Shown: in pieces, positions 1-11,711 of the stretch | How the letters are laid out: the number at the start of each line of letters is the position of its first letter | Numbering within the stretch: position 1 is the first letter of the stretch | Assembly: GCA_964034945.1 (NCBI GenBank) | Contig: OZ035960.1 | Location: 27,019,487 to 27,083,486 of the forward strand | DNA length: 64,000 bases | Source: Chrysopilus asiliformis | Lineage: Eukaryota > Arthropoda > Insecta > Diptera > Rhagionidae | Direction: 5' to 3' | Program-made: the position numbers and the translations under genes | The notes under the pieces: generated by a model | The model's input: the letters and a program-made list of their open reading frames with translations, nothing else | Database searches by the model: none | Told to the model about the DNA's origin: nothing

Positions 1-99
1 TGTATTTGTTGCTCCATTCGATGCCTTCGAACTTATTTATTTTCGAAGATCTTCCTTGATTTTAAATCGTAAGTTGTTTCAGTTTTTTTTTACTTTTTT

Positions 100-1250
100 A
101 TACGTAGTATAATAAAGTATTGTATTCATGAAAAATCTCGACCTCTTCATTTTGTCTAAAAAACATTTCCCGAGCACTCCTGTGTCGATTGGAGCGTTAT
201 TACAAAAATGTCTTTCCGTCTGTTACCCGGCCCTTACACGCGTCTGTAGAGCTGACACAGTCGCTGACACAGTCTCGTGTAAATGCACTGACTGCCAGTT
301 CGCTAAATGTCTTTTAATTCGTTGTCAGCAATTTGACATTTTAAGTTTGTGCTATTGACAGACTTTACAGTCGCGTGTAAAGGCCGGGTTAGTCTACGAA
401 TCTATGCACAAGATTTTTCAAAAAAATATATAACTAAATTTAGAGTCATGAAATTTTACACGAATGTTCGGTCCTGAAATGGGATGATCCTGAAAATCAG
501 TTAACCGGAAGTAACTAAAATGGCGGTTTTTAAAAATCGTAATTTCGTTATTTGTAATTTGCTCCGAAATCACGCCTTATTCAAAAGTTGAAGATAACAA
601 AATTTTGCGATTGTTTCGAAAAATACCGGTTTTTTGTATTTAAGAAATTGATTAATGCGGGTATTCTCCCTAATTTTGTCTGTCACTGTTATCCGTTATT
701 GAGATATTTTCATTAAAAGTAAAAAATTGAACTTTTGCAAAGTGCTTGCAAACTAAAGATTTTTCGAAAAAATAGCTAAAGGAAGAATTAAAGATACTAA
801 GTTTCTCTAACGGTTTCACAAAATTCGAAACGGATGAAACTGTAAGGATCACGCAAATGTCCCTTTTCCCTTTTTTTCTCGGAAAAATGGGTTTTAGGGA
901 GTTTTCGGAGTCGCCCATCACGAATCTGTTGTTGAAATTTTAAAATTCGAAATAGGAGGTTCTGTAAGGATAACGCAAATATCCTTTTCCCAATTTTTTT
1001 TTCCCTGATCACGAATCTGGTGTTGAAGTTTTAAAATTCGAAGGTCCTGAAGGCATACACATTTTTTTCAAAACTTTTTAAGTTGTTTCTTTGTTTTTTG
1101 GTGTAAAAAAATATTGTGCAAGAAACTTTAATCCGGCAACGCTGGCTATGCAAACAAGTTTCATATAAACTGATATTTTGTTCGTCGGCCTTTAGTGTAA
1201 ATTGTGCAGAAACATAGAATTTGTATAAGAAAGTCATACGCTGTTCATAT
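100..1250 (+). repeat. Long dispersed non-coding repeat (family LDR), copy 1
   Basis: The copy opens with a head AAAGTATTGTATTCATGA-like motif (115-132) that recurs at about 16450, 23845 (variant), 49906 and, reversed, 51285. Its middle (590-800) and tail (1150-1240, ending near TATAAGAAAGTCAT) match 17550-17930 and 18000-18070. Within it, about 800-1045 holds three imperfect units (spaced about 122 and 92 bp) around a TAAAATTCGAA core. The same unit occurs at 16700-16930, 19600-19780, 24220-24290, 35950-36100 and 60120-60370. Short frames inside encode nothing recognisable. The family is a non-coding interspersed repeat of unknown class. Its ends are approximate. Confidence 0.6.
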
Positions 1251-2622
1251 CAGAGATTTTTGTTTTCTATTTCTAAAAGTTCCTTTTTCAAATAATCTGC
1301 TCACCGCGCATTTGACTTTCTCGTATTCCGTAGTCAATTTTGTAATTAAAGATTTTACTCGTCTATAGTGGTATAATTTTGTGGCGCCTTCGGGGTGAAA
1401 ATTCATTTTCATAAATCGCCATTTTTCAGCCGTGATTCATAAAAACAATTTATTTTAATTAACGATAATCTTGACATTGAGTAAACTTAAATAATTTCCT
1501 TTAACTTAAATTTTTGCTGATAAAATTGAGCAGATACTTTGAAAATATTCTCTTGTTAATACAACATTTATACAATATTTATTTTGTGGATTTAAAATCA
1601 CTGTTTACTTGAGTTGGATTTAGGAAATTATGGAGTATTTAATAAATATTGAATTAATTTAATATTTTGGGTTCCAAACCCGTATCGTCGAATATATATC
1701 GAAGTTCAGTATAGGTCTACTACTTTTTGAAAGATGTTTTTTGAATATTTAACGTAGTACCTATCTTAGAAATTCTGGTACGATATAGAATGGGTGATTT
1801 TTAAACAGAATTTTACAAATTCTTTAAATTTATGAGTGTGCGATTTCATTTCGTTCAAAATGTGAATTGGTTTTAATTGCTTCAAAAAATTGTGTTTTTT
1901 AAAATACCTTCAAAGTTGCTCATAAAATACGTCATACAATTAGAGGAGAGTAGGGAGGCATCTCCGATAGTATGACCCCGATAAACAATCTTAGAAAAAT
2001 CAAAAACTAGTTTCTCGTATAGTTTATTACCGAAACTGGCTTAAGATATCGAAACATAGTGCAGAATTTTATTAATCTCTTTCCTCTTTTCGTTAGCGAT
2101 AAATGTTTGTTTTAAATATGCGTCCGAACACTGAAAATCCAGGACTTTTTTTTGCTAAAAATTTGAAGTCTTTGTCAGGTATCTCTAAAATTTCGATACG
2201 GACCTGGCTTCCATAAGTTATGGCCAATTAGATAATTTTATTCCAGTACTAATCAGGTGTGAAAAATATTTTTGGAAAATTTTAACCAAAAAACAAGTTT
2301 TAACTTAAAACTATGAAAACTTGAAAACTATTGCACAGATTTGAATTAAATTTTAGTTTTGGTTCTTTTGAGAGACTGATATATCAGAGGGATAAAATTT
2401 GTCGCTAATTATGTGTTCTTTTAGTAGGGCTGGGACTTTCCATCCGATTTTCGCACTTTTGTACATTTCTTTGGAAAATGGGCAAATGTCAACCCTTTCA
2501 GAGATTTTTTTTTCAAATTTAACATGATAAAACCATATTGAACAACTGTAACTTTTCGCACCTGATAAACAGTATGTTCTTTGGAGAGGATTCCGGGAGC
2601 TAACTACATAAGTTTTCATGCG
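1251..2622. other. AT-rich gene-free stretch
   Basis: I see no gene, inverted repeat or tandem repeat that I can support here. The reading frames are short and low in complexity. Confidence 0.5.
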
Positions 2623-2624
2623 TA

Positions 2625-2908
2625 CACTCAGAAAAATGTCCAGGTCAACTTTTTGTCAGGTTAACTCTGACCGCAAGCTGGCTGACCGAGGTTTCCATTT
2701 CATGACATTACATCCTCGAAATGCCTATCTAAAGTCAACTCGTGCAGCTCCCAAGGCCCTACTTGACCTGCTGGTGGCTTAACTTCAGAATTTCTCCAGT
2801 CACAGGTCAACACAAGTTTTACTTTCCCTGATGCAGGCGAACGCGCGCCTGCCCGAGGCCAATTACGCCGTATGTAGGTCGCCGAGTTAGCCTCCATTTT
2901 TCTGAGTG
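2625..2908. mobile_element. TA-flanked miniature inverted-repeat element, copy 1
   Basis: The 284-bp element is bounded by CACTCAGAAAAATG and its reverse complement CATTTTTCTGAGTG, with TA on both sides. A second copy in the opposite orientation lies at 45972-46243 and shares the interior, including the GGCGAACGCGCGCCTGCC block and TAATTTCAG/CTTCAGAATTTC segments. TA flanks fit a Tc1/mariner-type target duplication, though TA could also be part of the inverted repeat. It is non-autonomous with no coding capacity. Its GC content is clearly higher than that of the surrounding DNA. Confidence 0.85.
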
Positions 2909-3121
2909 TAGACAAATTTAATTTTCATATATGGAAGATTCATTTAAAATCAAATTCTAAAAATTGTCTGTTTTTACAAATTTTGACAGTTTTACTAACT
3001 ATTGGCCGATTTTTCTTTTGTAGTAGAGAATAAATAGAAAACAGAATGGGGTAGGTAAAAAAAAAACAATTTTTTTTATTTTAGTTGACTTCGAATTTTC
3101 GAAGGTATTAAAAACACCTGG

Positions 3122-3366
3122 ACCCAATTGAACAAATTGGTTGGAAAACCAATTGGATTTCCAATCATCTTGTACCAAGTACCGAAGGTACGATTTATGG
3201 AATTTTGACTGGAAATCCAAGATTTTTTCCTGTGAAAATGGTCCTTTTTGTACCATAAGGTCCATAATTCCAAATTTTCCCACAAATATTCTTAAACTTT
3301 ATAAAGGAAAATTGCGTGGTATATTTGGACACGGTACAAAAATTCCAACATTGGTCAATTGGGGAA
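3122..3366. repeat. Imperfect inverted repeat, possible decayed short element
   Basis: The left arm near 3122-3147 (CCCAATTGAACAAATTGG) is the imperfect reverse complement of the right arm near 3341-3366 (TTGGTCAATTGGGG). A further CCAATTGG palindrome lies inside. No target duplication is visible, so this may be a degraded inverted-repeat element or a chance structure. Confidence 0.35.
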
Positions 3367-3861
3367 TGGTTGTTTTAAAGAAAAAAAAAATTCAGGCGGC
3401 TACTCTTTTATTTATCTATTTTTTGTTTATTCTTTCTTCTTAATATATAAGCGGCTTATTCTATATCTAAGAAAAATATTGTCTACTTTTAGGCGATTTA
3501 AACATTTCTTAGCTACTTTCAGCTGTTAAATTTTTTTTCTGAAATTCTAGTAGATTTAAGTATTAAAATCTCGGGAAGAATTTTGACTTAAGTATTTTAA
3601 GCTAGAAAATCTACAGGTGTTGGCTTTGGTCGTCATAACTGATAGAAAAATGCCCTATGGACACCAGCTGGGACCTGGAGGTGTTTTTTTTTAATCTATA
3701 TATAAGAATTTCTTGGTTTACGGAGCATAAAAATATGAAGAAAATGTTATACCTATATTAATTATAATGTGGATGCTGTCACATGTGAAAAGTTCCTCCT
3801 AATAGAGCTAACTCGAAGCTTATTTCTGGTATGGAAGCAGGTTAATCATCATGTGATTTTA

Positions 3862-4590
3862 TATTAGATATGGTTGAATTGTATTTTATTTGATTTTTTT
3901 TTGTAACTCATCGAACCAATCGTCCCGCGCCGGAGAGAAAAATGAACTATACCAGGGTTTTTGGGAAGACAAAATATTTTGATTTCCGCATGTACGTCCG
4001 TCTGTCTGTGCTTCTGTCTGTACTGTCTGTCTGACTTTTTGTCCGTCTTTCCGTCTGTCCGTCTGTCGGTGTATCTGTCTGTCTGTCCGTCCGTCTGCCC
4101 ACCTGTGAACATCATAACTTTCGAATCGATTAAGTTAGAGACTTGACATTTTGTTTAGTTGCGTTTCTCATAAATGGCAAGGCTTCTTGCATAAGCAAAA
4201 TTGGACCACCCCCTCCCCTTCTTTACGTAACAGTTTTTGACAATTTTCTTGAAAACTGAAAGTTCTATTGAAAAATTTAATAAGATAAAATGTGTTTTGA
4301 ATATGATTTTATATAACTAATCTATACAACAAAATCCAGTAGAACCACTACTCCCCCTTGTATAAATTGAATCCTTTCTTTCCCGTTTCTCGAAAACGGT
4401 GCATAATATCGAAAAATTTATGAAGACGAAATTTGTTTAAAATATGATTTTACATAATCGTTCCATACATCAAAATCCAATTTTCCCATAAAAATGGATT
4501 TTTGTCATAAAAATTATGTCTTGCGTCAGAAAGAATATTTGCGATTGGCCCTTGGCAATAGTAGCTTTTCTTAAGTTTAAATATATATTG
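3862..4590 (+). repeat. CCGT-core dispersed repeat, subfamily F, copy 1
   Basis: It is homologous to 42411-43500. Both contain TTTGTAAC, CCAACCAATCGTC-like and AAAAATGAACTA blocks, then a CCGT/CTGT tract, then GACTTGAAATTTTGC-like and AAATGGCAAGGCT blocks. Both end near GCAATTGTAGC/GCAATAGTAGC. The architecture parallels the E copies at 30673-31128 and 60865-61394, so E and F look like diverged branches of one family. It has no coding capacity. The open frames across the tract are artefacts of a tetranucleotide repeat. Confidence 0.65.
3990..4104. repeat. Imperfect CCGT/CTGT microsatellite
   Basis: Interrupted CTGT/CCGT tetranucleotides form the internal tract of the surrounding dispersed repeat. 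Confidence 0.85.
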
Positions 4591-5598
4591 TGTTTCCTGC
4601 TCAAGGGTATATGTACCCCTAGGAGAACATTGGCTGCGGCCAGGGGTTACCTGATTTCTGGAAAACAAAACTGGGGTAATAAAAATTTTAAAAAATTGCA
4701 AGGTGTTGTAGATAAAAACAATATTTCGAATTTCTATCAATAAATTAAAAGCTACCTGTAGTTTAAGTCTGAATGTATTTTGGTTCGTACAATAATCATA
4801 TTAACTTTCTATTCTTCGAATAATATTGTAATAAGTACCTACAATATATAAAAAAAAACTGATCTCTCACAAATAAAGTAGTCCTTCGATGATTATTGAC
4901 TCCAATGTCAGTCCTTTCAAAGAGTAAGTGGTATTTAACATTTTTGCGGGATCAACGTATGTGTTTAAAAGTAGAAGACACTTTTTTAGGGCAACCTTTG
5001 GTCTTTTATTATATCGATTCAAATCAGAAAGATTTTCGCCTCCGGCGCAAATCGTTCAGTTTTTATCCCTTGTAAATTTAGCAATATGGAAACCACATAA
5101 TCTTTTAATTCTTCATAAGTACATTTTTGCTATATATGTAGATTATGCCAACATTTTGTATACATTGGTTAAAGGGTACCCCAGCAAAAAAGGTTTGGAA
5201 GCACTGTTCTACGGAGTCGAAATTAAATTTACCTGAACGTGATTTATTTAACAGGTTCTCCAAATACTTACAAATAAGTGATAAAACTATTAAATTCCGT
5301 CTAACACAAACTTTCCATAAAGTTCGAAATATAGTTTTTTTTCTTAAGTTTCTGCTCATTCAACAAAGAAGGTGAGCTTTATCGGTTCCATTCTGAAGTC
5401 CAATGAAACCAAATAACATTTTAAGTATCCCAAAAAGTTTGAATACAATTTCACATGAATTAAATGCTCTCTTATCAGACATTTAAAAAGCTGAAATATT
5501 TGCTTTCGATTTCCTTAAGGCGATTTCTGGCTTTATCTTATTTTCAGGGCGGAAAATACACGAACCAGAGAAACACCTAGACGATGAAGCAGAGCTAG
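4591..5598. other. AT-rich gene-free stretch
   Basis: Overlapping frames of 68-102 codons exist on both strands at 4928-5375. They show no domain, biased composition or shared homology within the window. I do not regard them as genes. Confidence 0.45.
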
Positions 5599-5641
5599 GG
5601 CGTAGGACGTAGGACGTCGGACGTAGGACGTCGGACGTAGG
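5599..5641. repeat. Short tandem repeat, 7-bp unit
   Basis: About six copies of a GGACGTA/GGACGTC heptamer alternate so that a 14-bp higher-order unit is visible. The array is short and GC-rich in an AT-rich setting. Confidence 0.85.
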
Positions 5642-7635
5642 AGTTTTCCAAGTTTGAAAAAGACTACCTCGCAACGATGATGACCTCATACCGTTTTCCC
5701 TTCATACCAAGGACAAGGCAATTTACAACCTTTAGTAGCTAAAATCCACCTTGATCCACCAGTAAGTGCCATTCGCTTTACACTCATTTCCCATTTTAAC
5801 AAAGGGCAGTATAACATTTACGAGTTTACCTTAGATTTGGTGGCAGTAAAACAGTAAAATACCATCATCACATCACAATCGTCCTTTTGAGTTGGTACTG
5901 TTGTATCCATTTTGTTTGCAGTTCTTTTTTTTGTAAGATTTCGGGTGGGTTTCACTTGAGGGGGAAGTTTCGCGTTGGTTTACTTGATTGGTAGCAGTAG
6001 TTGCGTAGGTATCTTGACGTCAATAAAAAGGACACGCGGAGATATATGAAAAAAAAAAGAATTATAGGGCTGAAGGCGATATCATAGTTAGTAAAAAAAA
6101 ATGCTAGGGCTAAAAAAATGTGTTAAAGTGTGAGGGATCTGGTTTGTCTTCATGCAAATAAACACAATAAAATAACCAACAAAAATAGAAATTAAATGTC
6201 GAAAACAGCAAAATACAAACTTCCCTTCACATTAAGCAGCTGTTGTTGGACGGGCAAAAGTCATCAGCTTTCGTTCTTCCCTTGCAGGTGTCTGTAGCTG
6301 AAATTTGTGAAGCACAACACAGGACACGGTGAGATGTTTTAGTCTCCAGGGTCAAAGTGTCAAGTAGAAATCCCAGAATACCTTATGCCGCTTGCCATTT
6401 GGCAAATTGTATTAACGGGCGGCAAACAGCATAAGCTGGATTCTGTGGAATATGCCACGTGGATTTCGCGTTGCCCAGGTAGAAAGGACAACAACACGGA
6501 CAGATAAGTTGGGTTAGGTAGATGAGCTAACTGTTAACTTCGGTTATATGGTCTGTTCAGCATTACTGCTTTTTTATTGCTTGCTTTATGTGAGATTTAT
6601 TCAAAACAGAATATTAGACAACATAACGCACACACCGAAAAAATAGGATGAGATTTCCTTTGATTTTACACGTTTTTTTTGCCCCAAAGTTCTCGACACG
6701 TGCGCGTCCAAGCGCAGCTCGTAAGCTAGTCACCTTAAAAACACTTTCAATGGTCCACAGCATATCCTAAGTCGTTATATGAACATTGAAACATACTGTA
6801 CGATTTTAGCCCCATATTTCAATTGGAAAAAAAACTCACTTCGACTGAATTTCTTATTTCTTAAGAAACCGACATTTTGTGTGCTTTTCGCTGACTTTGA
6901 TGATGGTAACCTGCTGTTTTGATCTAGACCTTTCAAGCAATTGCACGCAAATGTCGTGGAACAAAAGCAAAATTTATTATTTTTACAGAAATAGAAAACA
7001 ATTTCAAATGGAAATGTGAAACGATGGAGAGAAGTATAGAACGGAAGAACATCTTGATAGCACAGAGTAAGGGTACCGATTCTGCTAAACGAATAATGGG
7101 CCCTATGGCCCGACTGACGTTTCCAGTATTTCGCGCTAATGGTTCACAGCCCATCGACCGATACTCATCTTGATGTTTTGCCATTTGAAAATTCGATAAA
7201 ATGTTTCCGGAGGTCGTACCTGGGAAATCGCTTTTTTTCATATTTTCACCGGGAAAAGAATGGTGGAAATTCGAAATCTATTACGTTTCGTTTCGTTGTT
7301 GTCTTTCTTGAATTTAAAGTTCGTTGGATTGAAACTTGATTATTATAAAATGGAAATGATATAAAATCGGAAAAGTTATGACTATGGAAAGCAATTTCCT
7401 TTTTACAGTTCTTAACCTGAGTATTTTTGGCTATAGAGATATAAAAAAAGCTACGAAAATCTACTGGTTATATTTAAAAAAAATTAATTAAAAAAAAAAA
7501 TACAACTTTTAAGTGCACTAAAAAAATGATTTTCCGTAGGGATTTAGCCTCAAAAATAAAAGCGTTGCGAGTTTTTGCATATTAATTTGCTTTTATTTTT
7601 GAGACCAAATTTCTGGGTAAAATATTTTTTTTATT
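5642..7635. other. Gene-free stretch
   Basis: I see no supported gene or repeat. The frames at 6933-7241 (minus) and 7139-7339 (plus) overlap each other and show no recognisable motif. Confidence 0.45.
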
Positions 7636-7639
7636 TATC

Positions 7640-8105
7640 ATCATCATACGAATATATAAAAATGAGTTGGTGTCTGTCTGTCTGTTCCTCTTTCATGCGA
7701 AAACGGCTTAACCGATTGACTTGAAATTTGGCATGAGTGTCTGTGGTAGTTCTGGTTCCAATATAGGCATACGAAAAAGTCGCGCGAGGGGTGGAGGGAC
7801 TAAGGGGAGGGGGTAAAGTGATTTCGAAACTTAGTTTTTGCGCTATGTTACTCTTTCGCGGGGAAACTACTGAACCGATTGGCCTGAAATTTGGCATAGA
7901 TGTTCGTCGGGAGTCCAGGCCCAACATAGATTCATTAAAAAGTAGCCTGACAGGTGGGGGAGGGGGTAAAGTGATCTGGAAATTTAGATGCGCGATTCGT
8001 GGCCGAATGCCGAGGAGAGGAGGGGAGGCCGAGGTGGACAGGGGGGCCGAAGGCCGACCTGTGGGTAGGAGGTGAACCGTGAAGCGGTTCGGGGCGCAGT
8101 CCTTA
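7640..8105 (+). mobile_element. GC-rich Helitron-like non-autonomous element (candidate)
   Basis: The start (ATATATAAAAATGAGTTGG followed by TGTCTGTCTGTC) and two imperfect repeats about 163 bp apart (7697-7831 and 7860-7986) form a GC-rich island. Each repeat has the phrase AACCGATTG.C.TGAAATTTGGCAT and then GGGGGAGGGGGTAAAGTGAT. The right end has a perfect 6-bp stem hairpin, GAACCG/CGGTTC (8074-8090), about 20 bp before CTAA followed by T. A subterminal hairpin plus CTRR with no terminal inverted repeat is the Helitron signature. The hairpin-to-end distance is longer than usual, so the class is tentative. There is no replicase gene. Confidence 0.4.
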
Positions 8106-8124
8106 GTTTCTAATAATTATAATC

Positions 8125-8355
8125 AGGTATGGCAAAAGAAAAAAAAATCGTAACCTTATACATTTTGTTATGTTAACGAAATTCAAATTTTATTTCGTTG
8201 CGTTATTTCGTTTTGTAACGATAAAAAATTTCATTTCGTTACGTTAAAACGTTATTATTTCGTTACACGCTAAAAACTAAACAAAAATGCTTTTTAATAA
8301 TAGTTTATTTATCACAAAGTAATTCATTTCAGTTTCCATAAAAATAAATTCTATA
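8125..8355 (+). repeat. CGTTAACG-rich inverted repeat, left arm
   Basis: It starts with CAGGTATGGCAAAAG and carries several TTTCGTTACGTT-type motifs. It is the reverse complement, at roughly 85% identity by eye, of 11505-11711. The CAG..ATGGCAAA start resembles hAT termini. The 8 bases outside the two arms differ, so the arms are either two truncated copies or the eroded ends of one larger element. Confidence 0.6.
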
Positions 8356-11300
8356 AAAAAATGAATAAAATCCGTTAGTCTGAATTGGGCTTAAAAAGAC
8401 TATTTGTAGATATCAAAATAGGTTATTGGTTTCCTATTCTTAAAATCTTTAAAAATAGGTAAAATAAAATGATTTCAATAAAAAAACCATTAGTGAAAAC
8501 AAAAAGTTCTACATGTAAACAAACATCGTGTAAATAGAAAATTCGGTGTATTTGTTATGAAATTATTTTATGGAAATTTTTTAAAAATTGTAATTACTCC
8601 CACCACACCTCATAAATCACTTTGATATCAACAAACGAAATTCATTTCGTTTCGATATTCAACTTGTTGTTAATTTTAAGCTTTTCAGAGTTATTTATAA
8701 ACGTTTAATATATTTCCCGAGAAATAAAGAAACTTAAAAGTCCATGTCAAATTTAAATAAAAAAGAAGAAAATCAACAAGAAGAAAGGTTTTTTTATCCA
8801 AAAGGACTTGTAAAACGGAATCGACGTTAAAGCAATAAAATCAGAGCTCCAAAAATGAAATCTCACAATTAAACGTAATTTTCTTAAATTGACGGAAAAT
8901 AAAGTTCGTGAATTAAATGGGGGAAAAAGTAACAACCCTCGTCGTGGGTGAATTGTACGAGAGCGGAAAAATTAAAATCTCTTTAATTAGGAGTTTGTGT
9001 AACATTCTGTTCCATAGCGGTAAAAGCCCATCCTGTCCTCCCCGATGGGTAGCGGTTGATGGGCAGTATAGACCTTGCATCACACACGGATAGTCACATA
9101 CACCCACTAATTTAAGGGAAAATGAGCCCATCCAAGGCAAGGAAAACCTGGTGAAAGTTCTGAATCCACATAACATCCATACCATACCGTAATAATACAA
9201 TCACCACGAACTTCGTCTTGCCCTCTACCACTTTTCGTTACTGTAGGTCCCATACAATTCCGCATCGACTTGGGCAACTGAACTTTGGGCCACTGAAGAT
9301 GTTGGTGAATGGGAAAATATACCACATTGGTTTTCCGCGTTCAAAGAATTAAAAATAAAAGAACGAAATGAAATAAATAGAGAAAGATTGAACTTTCTTC
9401 TACTTTTTTTTCTGCTCCTGCTGTCGTTTTGTTTGTTAAGGGCTGAGGTTTTTTACCAGTTTTTTTTTTTAGATTTTTTGCTTGCCCCTATCCCAGGACT
9501 GTCGTCATCGCAGAGTAAATGAGTTTGCTAACAAGTCAAACAATCAACCCTGAGAAGAAAAAGCCCATCGTATACAGGAATCGGGATGAAAAGTGAGGTT
9601 AGATATTGGAACCAGGTTTCCGATTAACAATGGGGACTAACAATGAATTTGTACAGTATACTGGGAAATGGGGTGGCATCGAGGTGGAAACCTATGATCA
9701 GCCTATCTATCTCTTTGTTGCCAGGAGTGTTGAACCACTTTTCAAACATCCTGTTCCATTTGATCTTGAATGGCGAAACGAACCGAGAAACCAAAAATTT
9801 TCAAATCAGAGAATGGGACCTGGAAGTCTTAAAACTGCTATGCTTATTTTTCAGCTTTAGTATATATCGGCCCCAGAGTGGTCTACTAGCTAGTTGGACG
9901 GACGAAAGCCAGCAGCCGTCAGCCGGGGGTGAAGGCGTTCCGGGTAAGTCCCTTTTTCCTACAGGGAAAATTAACTTGCAACCTACACGAAAACATTGAC
10001 TAAAAATCTACATAACGAACCGAAGAGGTAGACGATCTTTGTACAGGAATATCGATGTGAATCTGTGAAGCACAGTGAATCACTAGATTTTCCTACATAT
10101 ATATATACGTATAGATGACCATTTCCCATTTTCCCATCTCACAACAGAAAGCCCTGCAAATACTATTCGTAAAGAGTGGGATTTGGATGATGGGTGTTTG
10201 GTTGTATAGAGACCCATTAAAAGGTTCCCTCATTTTAAAAAGGGAAAATCGATCGGGTCTTTGGTCATTAAATTATTTATCGCGGCCCTAATAAAATTGT
10301 TATGTCCCGCCCGCTTCACGTTGTAATTAAATGACAGAAGTACTTTGCTTTGTCGACGTGCGGGAAATCTGCTTACGACTAATTGGAAAATAATTCAATG
10401 TTGAAACCTTTTGTGATAAATATGTAACAAAGTGTATTGAAATCATCTGAGTTTACCTTTAAAATACAACACCAGAATAAATGAAAAACAACAACAACAT
10501 ATTATATTAAAAAAATGAATAATTGAAATGAACAAGAGTAACAAAATGATCTCAAATTGCTATTTAAAAAAAAAACTTTTCCCGCCCCCTTCCAACTCCC
10601 TCTTTTATACCATTCTATATACTAGATTTTAGATATCCGTTTCCTTTTATTTTTATCTCATTGTCGCTTTCCATTTTATGCCTCTTTACTATATTTTTGA
10701 CAAAAGATCCTTTAGTCAAAAGTCTTCGCTTAATTTTTAATCAAACGGAAAGTTTTATCCTTGGAATTTAATTTTGTGTATAAAGCATCTTTGCGTTTAA
10801 TCAAATGATTTAGCTTTCATTTATTTTTTTCCTATGAGGTCATTGTAACTTTCTTCACCGTAGTCAAAGTTTAATTGGATTCAAGATCAAGTTAAGTAGC
10901 TCTTGGTAACGGTCGGCGGCGCTTAGCTTAAATTGAGTTTCTTAACTCCGAAAAATTTCATAATACAGTGATTTTGTCCAACATATTTTTATGACTAAAT
11001 AGTCACACCACTGGCATAACTGCAGATCGGGGGCTCACCAGCGAAAATTTGATTTGGACCCCCGTGTTTGGGTGAATCATTTTGTTCGTAATGCCATAGT
11101 TATGGTTCTCTTGCTAAGATGATACGATTCCACTTCTTTTCCATGAATAAAGATTTACCAGATATCTATGAAAAATGCGCCAAAATGCGCAAAAAAAAAA
11201 ATTTTTTAAATTGAATTTATTTATTTTCAACACTCTATTCTCATTCAGTGCACCTTTAAGTGCATTTGTGACCCAATTTTGATTTTTTGAGTAAAAAGCT

Positions 11301-11504
11301 GGACTACAGTGGACGTATTTGTAAAAAATAAAAATTTTTAATTTTTTGTTTTGTTTTAAATGAATACTAATAGCTTAAACATCATTAATTTGTATAGAGA
11401 GAATCTTTAACCCCCATAGAAAAAAACATGTACCGAACGGGTTAAGAATCACAATTTTAGTTTTTATTTTTTTTTGTATTCTCTTCTTGTTAAGTTTGAT
11501 TAAT
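8356..11504. other. Interior between two inverted arms; no gene recognised
   Basis: This 3.1-kb stretch lies between the inverted arms at 8125-8355 and 11505-11711. Frames of up to 118 codons (9643-9999 plus; 8913-9325 minus) overlap each other and show no transposase or other motif. A solitary end of the element type at 13263-13431 (GTTAGTCTGAATTGGGCTT) occurs near 8374-8392. Confidence 0.4.
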
Positions 11505-11711
11505 TTTTTATAGAATAAATTTTTGTAAACTGAACTGAATTACTTTGTGATAAATAAACTATTATTAAAGTGCATTTTTTTAGTTACGTTACAACGTAAC
11601 GAAATGAATTTTTTTTATCGTTACAAAACGAAATAACGTAACGAAATAAAATTTGAATTTCGTTAACGAAATGTATACCGCCAAAATTTTTTTTCGTTTG
11701 CCATCTCTGCC
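11505..11711 (-). repeat. CGTTAACG-rich inverted repeat, right arm
   Basis: This is the inverted counterpart of 8125-8355, ending CGTTTGCCATCTCTG. The shared part runs from the outer ATGGCAAA to TTAATAATAGTTTATTTATC and a CACAAAGTAATTCA block. Homology stops there, so the two interiors differ. Confidence 0.6.

Noticed and set aside
8125..11711. Single intact large transposon
   Set aside because: The outer flanks (ATTATAAT versus CCCATTTT) do not match as a target duplication and no transposase is visible inside. It is reported only as a question.
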